Source: Lepidurus packardi
Lineage: Eukaryota; Arthropoda; Branchiopoda; Notostraca; Triopsidae
Assembly (NCBI GenBank): GCA_023053545.1
Contig: JAKZAN010000355.1
Coordinates: forward strand, 19,345-83,344
DNA length: 64,000 nt
Direction: 5' to 3'
The translations under genes and the position numbers were made by a program. Below are positions 39,930 to 46,038 of the stretch, one piece after another (position 1 is the stretch's first letter; every line of letters starts with the position of its first letter). Under the pieces are notes generated by a model that saw only the letters and a list, made by a program, of their open reading frames with translations, was not told the origin of the DNA and did not search any database.

Positions 39930-39970
39930 GATTGCCGATTGCCGATTGCCGATTGCCATTGCCGATTGCC
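39930..39970. repeat. 7-bp tandem repeat GATTGCC
   Basis: Four contiguous GATTGCC units (39930-39957), then a broken one and a fifth at 39964-39970, just downstream of the gene at 39989-40150. Probable slippage product. Confidence 0.8.
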
Positions 39971-39988
39971 GGCGGCCCTCAGATGAAA

Positions 39989-40150
39989 CTAGAACTCGTC
40001 GTCAGGGCAGTCGCACGGCATACCGATGTCGTGCAGACCGCCACGATCGCAGATCCAGTCAACAGCGGGTCGCGCCTGAGACGCAGCCCTGGCCGCCGCA
40101 ATCGCGCCCTCTGCCGCCGCGACTGCGGCCAGCTTCGATGGGTCGAACAT
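39989..40150 (-). CDS. small Ala-rich protein with Cys tail
   Basis: 53 residues: MFDPSKLAAVAAAEGAIAAA, then VDWICDRGGLHDIGMPCDCP. GGAGG 8 bases before ATG 40150. Three Cys and a His could bind metal. Unknown function. Confidence 0.6.
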   Translation of the reverse strand: MFDPSKLAAVAAAEGAIAAARAASQARPAVDWICDRGGLHDIGMPCDCPDDEF

Positions 40151-40248
40151 GATGGTTCCCTCCGTACCGATGGATGGTGGTGGAATGAAGACGGGCAGGG
40201 TGATGCGAAATGCAACACCCTGCCCGTAGCCTCCGCGTCAGTCAGTAG

Positions 40249-40374
40249 TCAGACAGTGAGGCGGGGACGCTCGTCGGAGACGATGACCGGCTTGGGTCGG
40301 GACGGGAAGTAAACCGCTTTACCGAAACCGCAGCCGAGAATCGCGCCGAGAGTAATCGCAATGTAAGTGGACAT
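40249..40374 (-). CDS. small membrane protein
   Basis: 41 residues from ATG 40374, GAGGAG 6 bases upstream. MSTYIAITLGAILGCGFGKA is a membrane helix, then a basic/Pro tail. First gene behind P6. Unknown function. Confidence 0.6.
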   Translation of the reverse strand: MSTYIAITLGAILGCGFGKAVYFPSRPKPVIVSDERPRLTV

Positions 40375-40415
40375 GACGTTCTCCTCTGCTCTCGTGGGTT
40401 GTGGTGATGAGAACA

Positions 40416-40444
40416 ACATTACCCGAAATGCCGCACACAGTCAA
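40416..40444 (-). promoter_or_regulatory. SigA-like promoter P6 (leftward)
   Basis: Minus-strand TTGACT (40444-40439), 17-base spacer, TAATGT (40421-40416). Its CGGGTAATGT is also found in divergent P7, suggesting common regulation. Confidence 0.7.
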
Positions 40445-40473
40445 GAGGGTATCTATGTTGCAAAACGCATCAC

Positions 40474-40692
40474 CCCGATGCCTCCGATGCGCGGCCTTCC
40501 GATGTCATGGGTTGTATTCGCCAAGCCTCCGATGTCGTGCGCGGCATTCCGATGTCATGGGTGCGCGTGCCTTCCGATGTCGTGCGCGGCCTTCCGATGT
40601 CGTGCGCGGCCTTCCGATGTCGTGCGCGGCCTTCCGATGTCGTGCGCGGCCTTCCGATGTCGTAGGGGCGCGCCTTCCGATGTCGTAGGTGG
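40474..40692. repeat. tandem array of a ~20-bp unit
   Basis: Unit CCGATGTCGTGCGCGGCCTT; four adjacent identical units at about 40575-40655 flanked by shortened or altered units. No credible gene on either strand. Part of a ~750-base gene-free stretch between divergent promoters. Confidence 0.85.
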
Positions 40693-40759
40693 GTAGGGGT
40701 GGGTGGGTGGGCGCTCTCCCCGGTGGCCTACCTGCCGGCTCGAACGCCTGTTCGACCTG

Positions 40760-40796
40760 GGCCTGGTCGAACGTCTGTGCGAACGCTGCCGGTGGC
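40760..40796. repeat. 37-bp perfect inverted repeat, left copy
   Basis: Exact reverse complement of 42400-42436. Contains TCGAAC/GTTCGA-like words and lies between the two tandem arrays. Confidence 0.9.
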
Positions 40797-41008
40797 CGGT
40801 GGCCGAGGGGTGATGCGATTCGCAACACGCTGCCGGTGGCCGAGGTCTGGCCGGTGGCCGAGGGGTGATGCGATTCGCAACACAGGTGCCGGTGGCCGAG
40901 GTCTGGCCGGTGGCCGAGGGGTGAGGTCTGGCCGGTGGCCGGTGGCCGAGGTCTGTCCGGTGGCCGAGGTCTGTCCGGTGGCCGAGGTCTGTCCGGTGGG
41001 CAACTGGC
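40784..41008. repeat. tandem array of an ~18-bp unit with two embedded palindromes
   Basis: Unit CCGGTGGCCGAGGTCTGT, several contiguous copies, with two GATGC-type palindrome cores (40812 and 40867) inserted in the array. Open frames here are repeat artefacts. Confidence 0.85.
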
Positions 41009-41023
41009 CGAACTAGAACCCCA

Positions 41024-41051
41024 TTGACCACCGGCGAATATCGGGTAATGT
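41024..41051 (+). promoter_or_regulatory. SigA-like promoter P7 (rightward)
   Basis: TTGACC (41024-41029), 16-base spacer, TAATGT (41046-41051). Produces a ~145-base 5' leader with a hairpin ACACAGC/GCTGTGT near 41150-41167 before the gene at 41200. Confidence 0.7.
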
Positions 41052-41199
41052 CTGTCTTGAGCCGGGACACAGCGACCGGGCCAGGAGAGCATCACTGAGG
41101 CTCCACACACGGCCCTAGCACCGCAGATAGCAACCGGACGTAGTACCGAGACACAGCAACCGCTGTGTTCTCACAATCTATTCGGAGGTTTGAAACAGC

Positions 41200-42189
41200 A
41201 TGAAAACTCAGGGAACTACCAACACAGGTACTGAAGTACAGACCGCGCAAGATCGCAGCGACCAGGAACTCAGCGACGCTCTCGTCACTGCGTTCCAGTC
41301 CGCTGAGAGCGACGCAAAGCGGTTCATCTTCAGCACCGCGACACTGGCAACGGCCATCATGGATGTCCATGAGGCCGAGGTCTGGAAGCGCACAATCGAC
41401 GGGGAAACGGGCAAGCTGTACCAGTCCGCCACCAGCTACTACAAAGCGATTGGTTCGCGCTTCCCGCTTCTCCACAAGCTTCTCCGTGACGAACTGGTGT
41501 CAGAGCTTTACAGCGCAGACCCGAACGCAATCGGCGTGCGGGAACTGGCCGCTCTGGTACACGTCGATCCGGCACAGGTCACGCGGAGCAAGCAAAAGGC
41601 ACTGGCCGCTTCCAAGGCCGAGGCCGAGGCAATCGCCAAGGCCGAGGCAGAACACGCGGCACAGGTCGCTGCCGAGGCAGCGGCGTGCCAGGCCGCTGCC
41701 GAGGCACGCGCCAAGGCCGAGGCCGAGGGTCGCTCACAGGCCGAGGCACTGGCCGCTGCCAAGGCAGCTAGCCAGGCGGTCGAAGCGTTCTCACTGGCCG
41801 CTTCCAAGGCACAGGCCGAGGCCGCTGCCGAGGTCGCTGCCAAGGCCGAGGCCGAGGCCGCTACCAAGGCTCTCGCCAAGGCAGTGAAACGCGCTCTAGG
41901 TTCGCTGGAGAGCGGCCTGAAGCAAGCGGATGACGAGCGGCAGAACATGAGCGCAGAAGATCGCGCTCTCACTCTGGCAGCGGTTCGCAAAGCGGTCGAA
42001 CGCTGGGAAGCGTTCGACGCGCTGGTGGCCGGTACTCCGGTCAAGGCCAAGGCCGAGGCCGAGGCCGAACCGCAGAACGCGGCCTACTCCGAGGCACTGG
42101 CACGCACTGGCGATCCGGTGATCGCCAAGGCAGCGGCAGCGGCAGCGGCTCCGGCCAAGCCGCGCAACCGCAAAGCGGCGTCCGCGTGA
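41200..42189 (+). CDS. Ala/Glu/Lys-rich coiled-coil protein
   Basis: 329 residues, ATG 41200 with GGAGG 11 bases upstream. The N-terminal ~130 residues are a folded domain (FIFSTATLATAIMDVHEAEV; GVRELAALVHVDPAQVTRSK, possibly HTH-like). Residues ~135-230 and ~285-320 are long Ala/Glu/Lys repeats (AKAEAEA), predicted rod-like helix, and the end is basic (PAKPRNRKAASA). It could be a DNA-binding structural protein or a scaffold; no family recognised. First gene of the rightward unit driven by P7. Confidence 0.7.
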   Translation: MKTQGTTNTGTEVQTAQDRSDQELSDALVTAFQSAESDAKRFIFSTATLATAIMDVHEAEVWKRTIDGETGKLYQSATSYYKAIGSRFPLLHKLLRDELVSELYSADPNAIGVRELAALVHVDPAQVTRSKQKALAASKAEAEAIAKAEAEHAAQVAAEAAACQAAAEARAKAEAEGRSQAEALAAAKAASQAVEAFSLAASKAQAEAAAEVAAKAEAEAATKALAKAVKRALGSLESGLKQADDERQNMSAEDRALTLAAVRKAVERWEAFDALVAGTPVKAKAEAEAEPQNAAYSEALARTGDPVIAKAAAAAAAPAKPRNRKAASA

Positions 42190-42191
42190 CG

Positions 42192-42350
42192 ATGGACAGC
42201 GAGCGCGTCACTGGCGCGCTCGCTGTCCTCACGCTGGCGCGTGACTCAGCGTGGGAACTGGCAGACGCGAACGTCCCAGATGCAACGGCCTTGGCCGAGG
42301 CGCTGGACGGTCTCGTCCTCAACTGGGACACGGTGCGGCAGCGCACCTAG
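42192..42350 (+). CDS. small acidic helical protein
   Basis: 52 residues: MDSERVTGALAVLTLARDSA then DATALAEALDGLVLNWDTVR. Starts 2 bases after the previous stop (GTG 42186 also possible). Followed by a strong terminator hairpin. Unknown function. Confidence 0.6.
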   Translation: MDSERVTGALAVLTLARDSAWELADANVPDATALAEALDGLVLNWDTVRQRT

Positions 42351-42360
42351 TCCCAACCGG

Positions 42361-42400
42361 CACGGCGCGTGCGGCGCGGTCTCGTCCCGCACGCGCCGTG
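42361..42400 (+). terminator. hairpin with 14-bp perfect stem
   Basis: CACGGCGCGTGCGG/CCGCACGCGCCGTG with a 12-base loop, 11 bases after the stop at 42350. Terminator of the rightward early unit, actinobacterial type without T-run. Confidence 0.72.
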
Positions 42401-42436
42401 CCACCGGCAGCGTTCGCACAGACGTTCGACCAGGCC
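42400..42436. repeat. 37-bp perfect inverted repeat, right copy
   Basis: Exact reverse complement of 40760-40796. It directly follows the terminator and is followed by a GGCCATTTTTTTGGCC palindrome (42434-42449). Confidence 0.9.
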
Positions 42437-42664
42437 ATTTTTTTGGCCGCGCGGCCGGCCCCGACATACGTCTGGGACTGATCTATCCATTATGATTTCG
42501 ACAAGTGCCAGGGATGATGCGCGTGGCATCACGGCCGATGGTTGATGCGCCGAGGATGGAGTTTCGGCTGGTCAGCCGAATTTAACATTAGAACAGGCGT
42601 TCTATGGGAGTGTTGCCTGTTGCCGCAACACGCAACAGCGACCGCTATTGCAGAACGCAACAGG
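42437..42664. other. gene-free convergent gap with palindromes
   Basis: About 230 bases with no credible gene. Contains TTCGGCTG-GT-CAGCCGAA (42563-42580), a LexA-type box (42589-42604), nested GTTGC/GCAAC arms (42612-42636) and a palindrome variant (42647-42661). Candidate regulatory site or physical genome end; neither is proven. Confidence 0.5.
42589..42604. promoter_or_regulatory. LexA-type SOS box
   Basis: TAGAACAGGCGTTCTA is a perfect palindrome fitting GAACRNRYGTTC of the Bacillus/mycobacterial LexA family. It lies in a convergent gap with no obvious gene start beside it, so the target is unclear. Confidence 0.5.
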
Positions 42665-42781
42665 CTATGGCTTGGGCTCGCCCACGGCCGGGAGGCTCAT
42701 CAGGCAGTCCAGCTTTTTCTGTAGCCGCTCCTGATTCCGCAGCCATCGCTGCTGCTCCCAGGATGGCTGAGCGTTAGTCAC
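42665..42781 (-). CDS. small helical protein
   Basis: 38 residues from GTG 42781, overlapping the lipoprotein stop (GTGA): TNAQPSWEQQRWLRNQERLQ then KKLDCLMSLPAVGEPKP. Amphipathic helix. Unknown function. Confidence 0.55.
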   Translation of the reverse strand: MTNAQPSWEQQRWLRNQERLQKKLDCLMSLPAVGEPKP

Positions 42782-43008
42782 GGGTTGTCGGCGGCGGGGG
42801 TGGGCTGGGGTGGAATGGTCACCGTCGTCCAGCCGCCGGGAATCTTGGTGTAGATGGTATCCCCCGGCTTAGCCGTTGGGATCGGCGACAGTGTGATCGG
42901 GGCGTCGGTCGGGATCGGGTCAGGCAGTGGGTTAACGGGCTTGCCGCAGCCGGAACTCACCAGAATGACGGACGCGATCAGAAGCATCTTTTTCATACAC
43001 AGCCTCAC
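42778..43008 (-). CDS. small Pro-rich lipoprotein
   Basis: 76 residues from GTG 43008 (ATG 42996 also possible). Signal MKKMLLIASVILVSSGC with a lipobox, then a Pro/Thr-rich surface tail (VNPLPDPIPTDAPITLSPIP). Predicted outer-face membrane anchor; exclusion or cell-envelope role is inference. Confidence 0.65.
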   Translation of the reverse strand: MRLCMKKMLLIASVILVSSGCGKPVNPLPDPIPTDAPITLSPIPTAKPGDTIYTKIPGGWTTVTIPPQPTPAADNP

Positions 43009-43181
43009 GGGTTGCCCACTGCTGGGATGAGCGTGGTGGGTGTCGGGATGATGATCGACGAGACTTCAATGGTGCGCTCGACGGCGATCTGGGCCACGCT
43101 CATCGACAGCCAGGCCAGGGCCATGACCCAGCCGGTGATCACCAGCACCGCCAGTGCGGTGCGCGTCAGGTGACTAATCAC
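43005..43181 (-). CDS. single-pass membrane protein
   Basis: 58 residues from GTG 43181, which has GGAGG 8 bases upstream and overlaps the previous stop. Membrane helix TALAVLVITGWVMALAWLSM, then a Val/Ile/Thr-rich tail. Unknown; part of a membrane-protein cassette. Confidence 0.6.
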   Translation of the reverse strand: MISHLTRTALAVLVITGWVMALAWLSMSVAQIAVERTIEVSSIIIPTPTTLIPAVGNP

Positions 43182-43474
43182 TTGGGTGGCCTCCAAAAAT
43201 CCATCAGCCCATCCAGTGCCGGGATGCCAAAGTCCACATCGGGCAGGGCCTCGTTCAGGCGATCCCGAACCTCGTCGGCCACCTGGGCCACGTCTGCTAT
43301 GCCGGCGAGTTGCGGGATCTGATCCGCGACAGCCTTAGCAGCAGCGGCCGCGGCGAGCGGGAGCAGCGGGAGCAGCTTTTGGGTGACGATCTTGCCAATG
43401 AAATCGCCAACCGCTTGTTGAACCTTTTCGTTCTTGAGCGCGGCAAGTAACAGATTGACAAGGATCGTGTTCAT
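43178..43474 (-). CDS. small amphipathic/hydrophobic protein
   Basis: 98 residues: NTILVNLLLAALKNEKVQQA, LLPLLPLAAAAAAKAVADQI, acidic C-terminus. Could be membrane-associated. ATGA overlap with the coiled-coil membrane gene upstream. Unknown function. Confidence 0.6.
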   Translation of the reverse strand: MNTILVNLLLAALKNEKVQQAVGDFIGKIVTQKLLPLLPLAAAAAAKAVADQIPQLAGIADVAQVADEVRDRLNEALPDVDFGIPALDGLMDFWRPPK

Positions 43475-43887
43475 GCGTCCTCGGTGGTAGCGGCTTCCAG
43501 TGCCTCAATCAGGGCTGCCGCTGCAGGCGATGCTTGGACGGCTTCGACGACGGGTTCATCGACCGGGTCCGCGACGACGGGTTCATCAACGGGTTCATCG
43601 TCAGACTCGTCCGGGGCGTCGGCCACGACGTCATCGAGATTCTGCGCGACCGCTTTCAGGGCCGCCACAGCGTCGGTCACTTCCTGGGTCTGCTCACCGG
43701 AAGACGCCAACGCATCTTCCAGTGCCTCGATCTTGCCGGTGACTTCGGCCTCGGCTTTGTCCAGCTGGTCTTTGATGCCGCGCAAATCGTCAGCGAGTGC
43801 CATCAGTAACTCCTTGGTTCGGTATTCGGTGAACAGGCCCATCAGCAGCAAGATGCCCAGAATGAACAGAGTGAAGGCAACTTCCAC
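43471..43887 (-). CDS. membrane-anchored coiled-coil protein
   Basis: 138 residues from GTG 43887. N-terminal membrane helix (VAFTLFILGILLLMGLFTEY), coiled coil (LRGIKDQLDKAEAEVTGKIE), then an acidic Asp/Glu/Pro/Val tail. Topology like holin-type or spanin-like accessory proteins, but it is remote from the lysis genes. Unknown function. Confidence 0.6.
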   Translation of the reverse strand: MEVAFTLFILGILLLMGLFTEYRTKELLMALADDLRGIKDQLDKAEAEVTGKIEALEDALASSGEQTQEVTDAVAALKAVAQNLDDVVADAPDESDDEPVDEPVVADPVDEPVVEAVQASPAAAALIEALEAATTEDA

Positions 43888-43904
43888 GCCGTAAGGATAC
43901 GCCC

Positions 43905-44078
43905 CTACTTCGCTCCCGTTAAAAGCAACCGCTTATCCAGGAGCTCGTCTACACAGGCCATTAGCTTGTCGATGTCGTGGGATTCCGCCTTTAGAAGTTG
44001 CGCCCAGGCTCGGGTTATCTCCAAGTCCAATGCTTCCAATGAGGAGGGTGTTGCATTTCGCAACGGGCCGTTACTCAT
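43905..44078 (-). CDS. small helical protein
   Basis: 57 residues from ATG 44078: NGPLRNATPSSLEALDLEIT RAWAQLLKAESHDIDKLMAC. The palindrome at 44050 encodes PLRNATP. Overlaps the preceding stop. Unknown function. Confidence 0.6.
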   Translation of the reverse strand: MSNGPLRNATPSSLEALDLEITRAWAQLLKAESHDIDKLMACVDELLDKRLLLTGAK

Positions 44079-44253
44079 CGCGCATCTCTTTGTAGACATG
44101 CCACTTCGCGGCCTCGAGCAGGCCGAGGACTTCGACGGCGTTAAACCTTTCGGGGAACAGCATCTTCACGGCCATCCGGCCGTCTTCGTCGATAATCCGG
44201 TACAGGCGAACCTCAAGAGTGACCAGCTGGTCGGGGTCGATCGGATCCATCAT
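44071..44253 (-). CDS. small hypothetical protein
   Basis: 60 residues: MMDPIDPDQLVTLEVRLYRI then PERFNAVEVLGLLEAAKWHV. Starts across the stop of the methyltransferase beta gene. Unknown function. Confidence 0.55.
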   Translation of the reverse strand: MMDPIDPDQLVTLEVRLYRIIDEDGRMAVKMLFPERFNAVEVLGLLEAAKWHVYKEMRDE

Positions 44254-44765
44254 GCGACGATCCCCAGTCCCTCGGTTGCGCGTTGCGCCTGTTGCGGTAC
44301 AACGCCGTTACCCAAAAGCATAAGTTGGCTTACGCGGGCAAGGTTAGTGCCGGCGAACCAGTCTTCGGGCCACCCCATCATCCAGATCACGAACTCGACA
44401 GTGATACGCAGATTGTTGTTCTTGTTGAGTTCGACGGCCCGGGGGGCTTCGCTTAACGTAACGGCTTCCCAGTTCCGGATTGCCGGGAGGTAGGCGTGCC
44501 AGGTGTCGTCGTGGTGAGCGCGGATGACGGCGAACGGAAGTGTGGCGCCGGTGCGGTTGTTCCAGTGTGGTCCACGGGTTGCGTCAGAAGAAACTGGTGT
44601 GGGCAACAATGAAAATGCGCTGACGTCGGTGGGGAGCACCGGCTCCGCTCGCCGATAGCACTTGCCATTCCGCGTCATACCCGAGGTCGGCCAGGTCTCC
44701 CAGGACTGCCCCGATTCCGGTATCCATGACCTGAGGGCCTGATCCCACGTTGCTATGGGGCGCAT
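44250..44765 (-). CDS. C5-cytosine DNA methyltransferase, C-terminal (beta) part
   Basis: 171 residues from ATG 44765 in the frame other than that of the alpha part. Contains SWETWPTSGMTRNGKCYRRA then SAFSLLPTPVSSDATRG, a segment typical of phage methylases between motif VIII and the target-recognition region; then motif IX RITVEFVIWMMGWPEDW and motif X LGNGVVPQQAQRATEGL. Overlaps the alpha gene by 182 bases, and both frames carry recognisable methyltransferase sequence there. Resembles the split M.AquI arrangement. The start is inferred; no clear ribosome site. Confidence 0.72.
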   Translation of the reverse strand: MRPIATWDQALRSWIPESGQSWETWPTSGMTRNGKCYRRAEPVLPTDVSAFSLLPTPVSSDATRGPHWNNRTGATLPFAVIRAHHDDTWHAYLPAIRNWEAVTLSEAPRAVELNKNNNLRITVEFVIWMMGWPEDWFAGTNLARVSQLMLLGNGVVPQQAQRATEGLGIVA

Positions 44766-45165
44766 GAACTCTGATAGTAGAGGCTCTATTGGCAGGTGTG
44801 GTGAGTAGCGCACGGACGTTTTCAATAAGCACCTGGGGTGGGCGCAGGCAGTCAATGGCGCGAACCATTTCAGACCACAGTCCGGATTGGGTGCCTGGGC
44901 GCAGTCCCTCCCGGGTTCCTGCGTCGGAAATGTCGGTGCAGGGGAATCCTCCGCACAGAAGGTCGATGGGGCTGATCCCCCAACGAACCTGCGACCAGTT
45001 GATGCGACGAACGTCGCCAAGATTGGGTACACCGGGCCAGTGCTTGGCAAGAACGGCTTTCGCGGCGTGGTCAGTTTCGCACTGCCAGACAACGGTGCCG
45101 CCGGTGGCTTCCTCAACGGCGCGGTCAAGTATGCCGCTACCGGAGAACATCGAACCTATCCGCAT
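44584..45165 (-). CDS. C5-cytosine DNA methyltransferase, N-terminal (alpha) catalytic part
   Basis: 193 residues. Motif I IGSMFSGSGILDRAVEEATG (SAM binding), motif IV LLCGGFPCTDISDAG (PC nucleophile), motif VI QVLIENVRALL (ENV), motif VIII APHRRQRIFIVAH (QRR-type). It stops after motif VIII (HTSFF), lacking IX and X, which are encoded by the overlapping beta frame. Together they could methylate cytosine in a specific DNA site, protecting phage DNA. ATG 45165 abuts a palindrome (45166-45180) with no ribosome site; ATG 45150 is an alternative. Confidence 0.82.
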   Translation of the reverse strand: MRIGSMFSGSGILDRAVEEATGGTVVWQCETDHAAKAVLAKHWPGVPNLGDVRRINWSQVRWGISPIDLLCGGFPCTDISDAGTREGLRPGTQSGLWSEMVRAIDCLRPPQVLIENVRALLTTPANRASTIRVHAPHSNVGSGPQVMDTGIGAVLGDLADLGYDAEWQVLSASGAGAPHRRQRIFIVAHTSFF

Positions 45166-45180
45166 GTTGCACTTTGCAAC
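45166..45180. repeat. palindrome copy abutting the methyltransferase start codon
   Basis: Core GTTGC-ACTTT-GCAAC ends at the base before the ATG (minus strand). Occupancy would cover the translation start DNA and lies ~155 bases downstream of P5. Confidence 0.85.
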
Positions 45181-45335
45181 ACCTGGTAACGCTGCGACGC
45201 CGTCCGCACAGGTCGCACCTCATCCCAGAGATTGGACGTCATGGGTGTGCCTTTACCGGGAAAAACAGGTCAAAAACCGGTGTATCAATGCGGACGGCGT
45301 GCAGCAAGATGGGCGGAGTTACCCGCTATATATCT

Positions 45336-45364
45336 AGTATATCATACCTACCGACATTTGTCAA
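45336..45364 (-). promoter_or_regulatory. SigA-type promoter P5 (leftward)
   Basis: Minus-strand TTGACA (45364-45359), 17-base spacer, TATACT (45341-45336). Reads into the methyltransferase and membrane-protein genes. It forms the left half of an outward pair with P8. Confidence 0.85.
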
Positions 45365-45435
45365 GGGGTATGACATCTGGCGTGTCGTGAACTAACAAGG
45401 TGTCCTATGTCCTTCCTTGTCCTTATGTGTCCTAC

Positions 45436-45607
45436 CTAGGACAGGACAGGAAGGACATCCAGTAGGGGTGCCCTCGCCCGTCCGTCTGTCCGTCTGTCTA
45501 TATAGGTTATTACACGATTGTATAAATAATAATAAATACTTAAGAAGGGAAGCGAGGGCAGGAGCGGGCACCCCCCCCCTCGGAATGTCCTTCCTGTCCT
45601 GTCCTAG
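45436..45607. other. AT-rich inverted-repeat region, candidate replication origin
   Basis: 23-bp perfect inverted repeat (CTAGGACAGGACAGGAAGGA +CAT at 45436-45458, complement at 45585-45607) encloses 126 bases with GTCCGTCT tandem words, the only long AT-rich stretch of the region (TATAAATAATAATAAATACT) and a C9 run. It sits in a 570-base gene-free gap between outward promoters and just before replication genes. Origin role is inference. Confidence 0.5.
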
Positions 45608-45655
45608 CGAGCGGAACGATGACATACCTGGCGACACGCCAGCATGTCGCAATCC

Positions 45656-45685
45656 TTGACATTTGTCAGTCGCGTCACATACCCT
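45656..45685 (+). promoter_or_regulatory. possible rightward promoter P8
   Basis: TTGACA (45656-45661) with ATTTGTC context mirrored in P5; the -10 is poor (ATACCC or TACCCT at 17-18 bases). About 70 bases before the first gene of the replication operon. Confidence 0.45.
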
Positions 45686-45753
45686 CTTCCTAGTCCGCGA
45701 AACTAGATCCTTAGATCTAGATCAGGTACTACTGGGGTCAGGGATGAGGGGTC

Positions 45754-46038
45754 ATGGCAGTCAATCTTGAACAACTCCGCTGGGCGGTCGAAACGCTCAG
45801 GGCGGTCAAGGAACGCAAGGCCGAGTTGAAGGCCGCGGAGGAAATGGCGCGGGACGCGATCGAGAACGCCCTCGGTGACAACGGTGAAGGTGAACTCGAC
45901 GGTCACACCGTAGTCACCTGGAAGTACATCAAGCGGAACGCTCTGGATCAGAAGTTCCTACGGGACACCTACCCTGAGTTATACGAGTCCTGCAAGCGGG
46001 TCACGGAGACACGGCGGTTTGAGATCGTCGATGAGTGA
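45754..46038 (+). CDS. hypothetical protein preceding Cas4-like nuclease
   Basis: 94 residues, ATG 45754 behind GAGGGGTC. Helical N-terminus (LRAVKERKAELKAAEEMARD) and a C-terminal HTVVTWKYIKRNALDQKFLR segment that recurs in small actinophage proteins beside exonuclease genes. ATGA-type overlap with the nuclease gene. Function unknown, likely DNA metabolism. Confidence 0.65.
   Translation: MAVNLEQLRWAVETLRAVKERKAELKAAEEMARDAIENALGDNGEGELDGHTVVTWKYIKRNALDQKFLRDTYPELYESCKRVTETRRFEIVDE

Noticed and set aside
40474-40692. CRISPR array
   Set aside because: Units of ~20 bp are contiguous with no unique spacers, and no cas operon is present; the Cas4-like gene is a phage recombination nuclease.
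40505-41110. Long leftward open frame of Pro/Arg/His-rich repeats
   Set aside because: It is only the translation of the tandem arrays; no ribosome site and several frames are equally open.
41508-42050. Antisense Ala/Ser-rich frame
   Set aside because: Shadow of the Ala/Glu/Lys-rich coding repeats of the 41200 gene.
44584-45165. Methyltransferase as a simple frameshift pseudogene
   Set aside because: Both frames hold conserved motifs in the overlap, which favours two subunits; kept as a finding instead.
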